64,000 nt of DNA from Pseudobdellovibrionaceae bacterium (GTDB lineage: Bacteria; Bdellovibrionota; Bdellovibrionia; Bdellovibrionales; UBA1609): contig JACKAM010000001.1 in NCBI GenBank assembly GCA_020635075.1, positions 1,240,001-1,304,000 of the forward strand, given 5' to 3'. Both the position numbers and the translations under genes were made by a program. Under the pieces are notes generated by a model. It saw only the letters and a program-made list of their open reading frames with translations. It was not told the origin of the DNA and made no database searches. This document shows positions 59,537-64,000 of this stretch, piece by piece. Position 1 is the first letter of the stretch. Each line of letters opens with the position of its first letter.

Positions 59537-60792
59537 AGGGCTTCCACCACCATGGCAATTCCCTGTCCCCCGCCAATACAAGCCGAGGCCACACCCAATT
59601 TTCCGCCGCGGGCTTTAAGGCCCTTCAACAAAGTCGTGACCAGGCGTTGTCCTGTCGCCCCCAATGGGTGACCAATGGCTATGGCTCCTCCGTGGACATT
59701 GAGTTTTTCTTCATCCAACTCCAGAGCACGAGCCACACCCAAACATTGAGCGCCGAAGGCTTCGTTGATTTCAAATAGGTCAATTTGCGAGATGTTGAGC
59801 TTTAATTCTTGAAGCAAGGCTTTAATTGCCGGCACCGGCCCCAAGCCCATGACATTGGGATCAAGACCTGAAGCACACACACCGAGAATTCTTCCCATAG
59901 GTTTCAGACCATTCTTGGTGGCGTAGTCTTCACTGGCCACCAAAACCGAACAGGCTCCATCCACAATACCGGAAGCTGTCCCGGCGGTGGTTGGTCCTTC
60001 TTTGGAAAACACAAAAGGAAGCTTTGCCAACTGGTCTAAGGAGGTCTGACGAGGATGTTCGTCCTCGGCAATGTCCTTAACCCGGTTTAATTTCACCTTG
60101 CGTTTGTTGTAGCCCGCCATTTCAATTTCTGTGGCCTCAACAGCGGTGATTTCGTCAGCGAAGAAGTTCTTGGCCTTGGCCGCCTGGTAGCGTTCCTGAC
60201 TACGCAAAGAAAAGGCGTCAACCTCTTCACGAGTCAGAGAGTATTTTTTGGCCACGTTGTCGGCAGTCATTCCCATGGGCACAGCCGCCGTGTCGTTGAG
60301 GGCCTCCCACAAAAGGTCCACATACTCGGGACGCCCCAGTTGAAATCCCTGACGGGCGGTAAAAGAAACCAAGGGGAAACGGCTCATGGTGTCTGTGCCA
60401 CAGCCGAGAATCAAGTTGCCCTTGCCGAGAGCAATCTGTTCCGCCGCCTGGCCAATGACCTCAATTCCCGATCCACAGATTCTCTGTACCAAAGACGCCG
60501 GTGCTTCCAGCGGGGCTCCGGCATATAGGCCGATATGGCGGGGAAGAAAAAATGAATCCGCGCTGGCCTGGCCAATATTGGACACAATAACTTGGGCAAT
60601 GTCTTCCGCCTTGACTCCGGCTTTTTTGATCACAGCCCTTGAAGCGAGAATACCCAGATCCGTCGGCGACACCGTCGACAGGGCACCTGTGTATTTGCCA
60701 AAGGGGGTGCGCTGTCCTTCAACAAACATCACGCCTTCAAATAGAGTTCCTGCACCTTCTTTTGTATGAAATCCTTTTGCTGATACTGCCAT
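59533..60792 (-). CDS. thiolase (acetyl-CoA acyltransferase)
   Basis: 419 residues, a second thiolase with an N-terminal extension of ~20 residues. Active-site parts: LVQRICGSGIEVIG (Cys nucleophile), EINEAFGAQC, GGAIAIGHPLGATGQR and SACIGGGQGIAM. A strong AAGGAG precedes the ATG. Its sequence differs clearly from the thiolase downstream, so the two may act on different chain lengths or on a branched or aromatic product. Confidence 0.93.
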   Translation of the reverse strand: MAVSAKGFHTKEGAGTLFEGVMFVEGQRTPFGKYTGALSTVSPTDLGILASRAVIKKAGVKAEDIAQVIVSNIGQASADSFFLPRHIGLYAGAPLEAPASLVQRICGSGIEVIGQAAEQIALGKGNLILGCGTDTMSRFPLVSFTARQGFQLGRPEYVDLLWEALNDTAAVPMGMTADNVAKKYSLTREEVDAFSLRSQERYQAAKAKNFFADEITAVEATEIEMAGYNKRKVKLNRVKDIAEDEHPRQTSLDQLAKLPFVFSKEGPTTAGTASGIVDGACSVLVASEDYATKNGLKPMGRILGVCASGLDPNVMGLGPVPAIKALLQELKLNISQIDLFEINEAFGAQCLGVARALELDEEKLNVHGGAIAIGHPLGATGQRLVTTLLKGLKARGGKLGVASACIGGGQGIAMVVEAL

Positions 60793-60803
60793 TTTCGTTC
60801 TCC

Positions 60804-62810
60804 TTAAGCGCCTTTAAATGCAGGCCGTTCGCGTTTAATCACACTACCCAGTCCAATACGGGCATCGGCGGTGGAAAAAATCTCCCTTAATCCCGCCAGT
60901 TCCATTTCCAAACCTTTGTTCAGATCCAACTTCTCTCCTTGATCAATTAGATCCATAGCTTTACTCAAGGCCAACGGCGCTTTGCTTCTCAGAGCCTTCT
61001 CCTGAGCGGCAAAAGCAGGCTGGGCCAGAAGGTCATCAGTAAGTACTCCATCAAATTCGGCAAAAGCATCCAGTTCCGGCTGGCCCTTTTTGCCTGAAGC
61101 CGACTGAGGGAAATCCATTTTCTCCAACTCTGTCCATGAACCCACTCTCTCAATCACCTGGTCAATCAGGCCAAGAGCCAAGGCTTCTTCCGCCTTAATC
61201 ATTTTGCCGGTGGCGACAAGATATTTGGCGGCGGCTTTGCCCATGAGCCTTGTACTTCTTTGGGTGCCGCCAAGACCTGGGTAGATTCCGATGCCAGTTT
61301 CCGGAAATGCCAGTAGGCTTCGGGCAGTTCCCAAGCGGAATTTGCAGGCCAAAGCCAACTCCAAACCACCGCCAAGCGTGAGACCATCCAAGTAGGCGAT
61401 GCTCGGTTTCGCACTGGATTCAATCTTCTTGAGCACCTCATGGCCAAAGGCTGTGAAGTTGTAGATGCGGTCCACATCTCCCTTGTCCATGTTGTCGATA
61501 AAGAACTTAATGTCGGCGCCTGCCACAAAGGCCTTACCTGAGCCCAAAAGAACGATTTTTTTGACTTGGCTATTTTTCTCAAGCTCATCCCACTTATCCG
61601 ACAACTGCTGAACCACCTCTTCGTTCAAGGCATTCATGCTGTCCGGACGGTAAAACTGAAGAAATCCACACTCCCCCTGTACCGTGGCCTTAACAAAATC
61701 CAGGGCCACTCGCCCACCTTGAGGAGTTTGTTCCAATAGCTTGGGCATGGGAAGATTCCACTTTTTGAAAAGCTCCCCCGTCGCCGTTTTGACCCGATCC
61801 ACACCAATGGCGTTCATCAGCTCAAAGGGCCCTTGAAACCATCTCAGGCCCATGCGTGCTCCCAAATCGGTTTCGCTGGTCGTGGTCACACCTTCACTCA
61901 CCATCTGTGCGGCAACACCAAGGCTGGCCGCGAGCAGGCGATCAGTTACAGCCTTTTCATCATTTTTTCCTGAGTAGGCCACCGCCAAATCCCAATCGGT
62001 TTTGGTCGCCACTTGTTTTTTCAAACCTTCTGCCGGAGCATAAAAGGCGCCAAACTTTTCGGCCAAACCTTCGCAGGCGTGTTGGGCCACAGGGACTCCA
62101 GTGGCATTCATGAGCTTAAAGGGACCCATGCCGATCTTGAACAGTTTTTCAGCCGTCTCATCGATAAAGGCCGGTGAGCCCAAGCCTTCTTCATAGAGGC
62201 GAACGGCTTCATTGAGCCAGGGCACAAAGAAGCGGTTGACGGCAAATCCGGCTGCGTCTTTGACGACAATGGGAATCTTGTCATAGTAGTTGTAGAAATC
62301 CCTGAGCACCTCCACCAAACGAGGATCGGTCTTTTCTCCAGGGATCACTTCCACCAATTTATTTTTGGCCGCATGATAAAAATAATGAACGCCAATAAAG
62401 CGTTCGGGCTTTTTGAGGCACTTTGCCAGATCCGCCACCGAGTAAGAGCTGGTATTGGTCGCAAGGACACAGTCGTCGGCGACATACTCTTCAAGCTTGG
62501 TGAATAGATCCACTTTGACCTGAAAGTTCTCAAATACCGCTTCAACGATCAACTGGCACTCGGCGAAGGTTTTAAAGTCCGTGGTTGTCACCAGGCGCTC
62601 GAACAGAGAGGCTTTATCCTCGGGCCTCATGATCCGTCTTTTGACTGCTTCTTCAAGACTTGAGTCAATGCGCTCACGCCCTTTCGTCAACCCCTCTTCA
62701 CTCACGTCTACCAGGTGAACCTGAAGGCCCTTCATCAAAAAATGTTGGGCAATGGCAGCACCCATGTTTCCCGCACCGACGACACCCACTTTGCGAATAT
62801 CTTTACTCAT
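60804..62810 (-). CDS. fused 3-hydroxyacyl-CoA dehydrogenase/enoyl-CoA hydratase
   Basis: 668 residues. Residues 1-~375 are the NAD-dependent 3-hydroxyacyl-CoA dehydrogenase (KVGVVGAGNMGAAIAQHFLM, FIGVHYFYHAAKNKLVEVI, AGFAVNRFFVPWLNEAV) with two C-terminal helical domains. From ~385 on is an enoyl-CoA hydratase/crotonase domain (FVAGADIKFFID, YLDGLTLGGGLELALACKFR, PETGIGIYPGLGGTQRSTRL). The domain order is reversed relative to FadB/FadJ, where the hydratase comes first. It performs two steps of beta-oxidation. The ATG at 62810 follows AAAGGTG. Confidence 0.92.
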   Translation of the reverse strand: MSKDIRKVGVVGAGNMGAAIAQHFLMKGLQVHLVDVSEEGLTKGRERIDSSLEEAVKRRIMRPEDKASLFERLVTTTDFKTFAECQLIVEAVFENFQVKVDLFTKLEEYVADDCVLATNTSSYSVADLAKCLKKPERFIGVHYFYHAAKNKLVEVIPGEKTDPRLVEVLRDFYNYYDKIPIVVKDAAGFAVNRFFVPWLNEAVRLYEEGLGSPAFIDETAEKLFKIGMGPFKLMNATGVPVAQHACEGLAEKFGAFYAPAEGLKKQVATKTDWDLAVAYSGKNDEKAVTDRLLAASLGVAAQMVSEGVTTTSETDLGARMGLRWFQGPFELMNAIGVDRVKTATGELFKKWNLPMPKLLEQTPQGGRVALDFVKATVQGECGFLQFYRPDSMNALNEEVVQQLSDKWDELEKNSQVKKIVLLGSGKAFVAGADIKFFIDNMDKGDVDRIYNFTAFGHEVLKKIESSAKPSIAYLDGLTLGGGLELALACKFRLGTARSLLAFPETGIGIYPGLGGTQRSTRLMGKAAAKYLVATGKMIKAEEALALGLIDQVIERVGSWTELEKMDFPQSASGKKGQPELDAFAEFDGVLTDDLLAQPAFAAQEKALRSKAPLALSKAMDLIDQGEKLDLNKGLEMELAGLREIFSTADARIGLGSVIKRERPAFKGA

Positions 62811-62818
62811 GAGCACCT

Positions 62819-63775
62819 TTAGCCTCCTACTTCGTAATGTTTAGATACATAGCTATCGAGGATGATCGCCCGTTCCAAATTCTTGATCAGATAATAAATC
62901 GTCTGAATCACCGGAACCTCGACCTTATTTTCCTCGGCATAGCGGAACATCTGTCCGCAATGAAATTCATTTTCCGTCACATGAGCCCGCTCAATGTCCA
63001 TGAGCATAGAAGGTTTGTGATCCCCTCCCTTGGCCAAATAGGTCATCGCTGGCTCAAAAAAGCTCTTTAAATCGTAGCCCCGGGTCTCTCCCACCAATAT
63101 TGCTTCGCGCAGAAGCTCTCTTACCAAACGCACAAGCTCTGGCTCTTCCATGACCTGCTTCATGGTCATGCGGGTGAGGGCACACACCGAACCCAGGGCA
63201 GAGTTCAAGATCGCCTTTTTAAAGACCTCTTCCTTGTAGTTATCCACCAGCTTGACCGACAATCCGGCCTCAGACATCTCAACCGCCAGCTTTTCGGCGA
63301 TGGGGCCGCACTCAGATTTTTTCGAGAGATATTGATCGTAACAAAAGGCCACGAACACATCGGTGCGGTTGACGAACTGAACCCCAAAATTGAGGATCAT
63401 GCGCAAGGTTTTATCACTCCCAAACACTTGGGCGAGGATTTCTTCCACGTCCAGGCCATTTTGGCAGGAGACAAATAAGGTGGAATCTTTAATGCCATGG
63501 GCTTTAAGCTGCCGGGCCACCTCTTTGGTTGTGCAGCTCTTGGTACAGAACAAAACCACATCCGGCTGGGTGGCAACAAACTCGCCCATATCCGAAAACA
63601 GTTCCTCTAACTGGGCTGTCGCTTCCTTTTGACCCGAAATATGAAGGGGGTTGCGGCGCAAGACTTCTAATTTATGAGTCACCTGGTCCAAACAAGACAC
63701 CCGGTGCCCTGCTTGTTTAAGATGAGCCGCAAACATCGCACCCACGGGTCCCAAGCCCACAATGCCATAATGCAT
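62819..63775 (-). CDS. PanE/ApbA-family ketopantoate reductase-like protein
   Basis: 318 residues. The NADPH loop HYGIVGLGPVGAMFAAHLKQ, the strand DVVLFCTKSCTT and the C-terminal helical domain with EVFKKAILNSALGSVCALTR (conserved Lys and Asn) mark the family. The later region GGDHKPSMLMDIERAH has the usual substrate-site residues. In this operon it is more likely a 2-keto or hydroxyacyl reductase of the degradation pathway than the pantothenate enzyme. An AGGAG lies before the ATG. Confidence 0.85.
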   Translation of the reverse strand: MHYGIVGLGPVGAMFAAHLKQAGHRVSCLDQVTHKLEVLRRNPLHISGQKEATAQLEELFSDMGEFVATQPDVVLFCTKSCTTKEVARQLKAHGIKDSTLFVSCQNGLDVEEILAQVFGSDKTLRMILNFGVQFVNRTDVFVAFCYDQYLSKKSECGPIAEKLAVEMSEAGLSVKLVDNYKEEVFKKAILNSALGSVCALTRMTMKQVMEEPELVRLVRELLREAILVGETRGYDLKSFFEPAMTYLAKGGDHKPSMLMDIERAHVTENEFHCGQMFRYAEENKVEVPVIQTIYYLIKNLERAIILDSYVSKHYEVGG

Positions 63776-63788
63776 ACCAAACTCTCCT

Positions 63789-64000
63789 TTACTCAGACCC
63801 TTTTTCGCCCTCTTCGTCCACGCTCACTAAATAGGAGCCTTCCGGAACTTCCTTGTCCTGTTTCTGAAGAGATAAAATATAGGGCGCAAAATTCTTTTCA
63901 ACCGTTCTAGGCACCAATTTAAACGAGGGCGTCAGCTCGTTTTTGTCCAAACTCAACTCCTGCTGCACAACCAGGGCCCGTTTGACCTTTTCGAAACGAA
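63789..64000 (-). CDS. C-terminal end of an AMP-forming acyl-CoA ligase (partial)
   Basis: The minus strand is open from the window edge to a TAA at 63789-63791, giving 70 residues: RFEKVKRALVVQQELSLDKN, then ELTPSFKLVPRTVEKNFAPY and a charged tail KEVPEGSYLVSVDEEGEKGSE. The YEQVK-like start, the ELTPSxK stretch with its conserved Lys, and the VEKxF helix match the end of long-chain fatty-acid (AMP-binding) CoA ligases. Activation of an acid to its CoA ester would feed the pathway encoded downstream. Most of the gene lies beyond the window. Confidence 0.7.
   Translation of the reverse strand, partial: RFEKVKRALVVQQELSLDKNELTPSFKLVPRTVEKNFAPYILSLQKQDKEVPEGSYLVSVDEEGEKGSE

Noticed and set aside
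1..64000. CRISPR arrays, tRNA or rRNA genes
   Set aside because: No regularly spaced direct repeats, no cloverleaf-like sequence ending in CCA, and no rRNA-like segments were seen on reading; a covariance-model scan (tRNAscan-SE, Rfam) would be decisive.

Overview
Organism. The window looks like chromosomal DNA of a Gram-negative bacterium of the Bdellovibrio type (Bdellovibrionota, formerly among the deltaproteobacteria). This is inferred from two genes of the TIGR02147/DUF4423 regulator type, which is enriched in Bdellovibrio and Fibrobacter, together with many small signal-peptide proteins, an HNH protein with an N-terminal DUF222-like region, and full aerobic metabolism. No rRNA, tRNA or CRISPR array was seen.

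Layout. 0-7.9 kb: the end of an outer-membrane barrel protein, a secreted protein, a B12-binding radical SAM enzyme, a K+ channel/Na+-H+ antiporter pair, and copper-handling genes (PCuAC and SCO1). 7.9-9.1 kb: an intact IS30-family insertion sequence beside a palindrome. 9.2-20.6 kb: a voltage-gated channel, an arsC-phr pair, DUF3592 and secreted proteins, a ZIP transporter carrying a cyclic-nucleotide-binding-like domain, a YceI/b561-like pair and an HD hydrolase/methyltransferase pair. 20.7-27.8 kb: accessory DNA with a TIGR02147 regulator, an SxxK serine hydrolase, a decayed secreted-protein gene, a toxin-antitoxin pair, an orphan Rhs tip with candidate immunity genes, and an HNH protein. 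27.9-40.1 kb: a B12 mutase subunit, an acyl-CoA dehydrogenase, a second TIGR02147 gene, a 1260-residue coiled-coil protein, a HigBA pair and upp.

40.1-50.3 kb is a continuous minus-strand nuoABCDHIJKLMN operon without nuoE, nuoF or nuoG. It is preceded by a separately terminated ferredoxin gene. 50.9-64 kb is a second long minus-strand block. It holds an NnrS/heme-copper-like membrane protein, DUF2249 and hemerythrin proteins, XdhC, and a three-subunit molybdenum hydroxylase whose FAD subunit carries the four-cysteine insertion of 4-hydroxybenzoyl-CoA reductase. Two thiolases, an SDR, a fused hydroxyacyl-CoA dehydrogenase/enoyl-CoA hydratase, a PanE-like reductase and the end of an acyl-CoA ligase follow. 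Read together, this is an acyl-CoA (possibly aromatic-CoA) degradation operon feeding acetyl-CoA and electrons to the respiratory chain.

The most unusual signal is non-coding: several families of long palindromes between genes. One ~260-bp family (P1, full copy 14477-14735, partial or rearranged copies near 3.1, 35.9 and 39.9 kb) has perfect 32-bp terminal inverted repeats. A second (P2) has perfect 48-bp arms at 38111-38218 and a diverged copy near 35.7 kb. A third palindrome (10588-10689) supplies the C-terminal tail of the photolyase.
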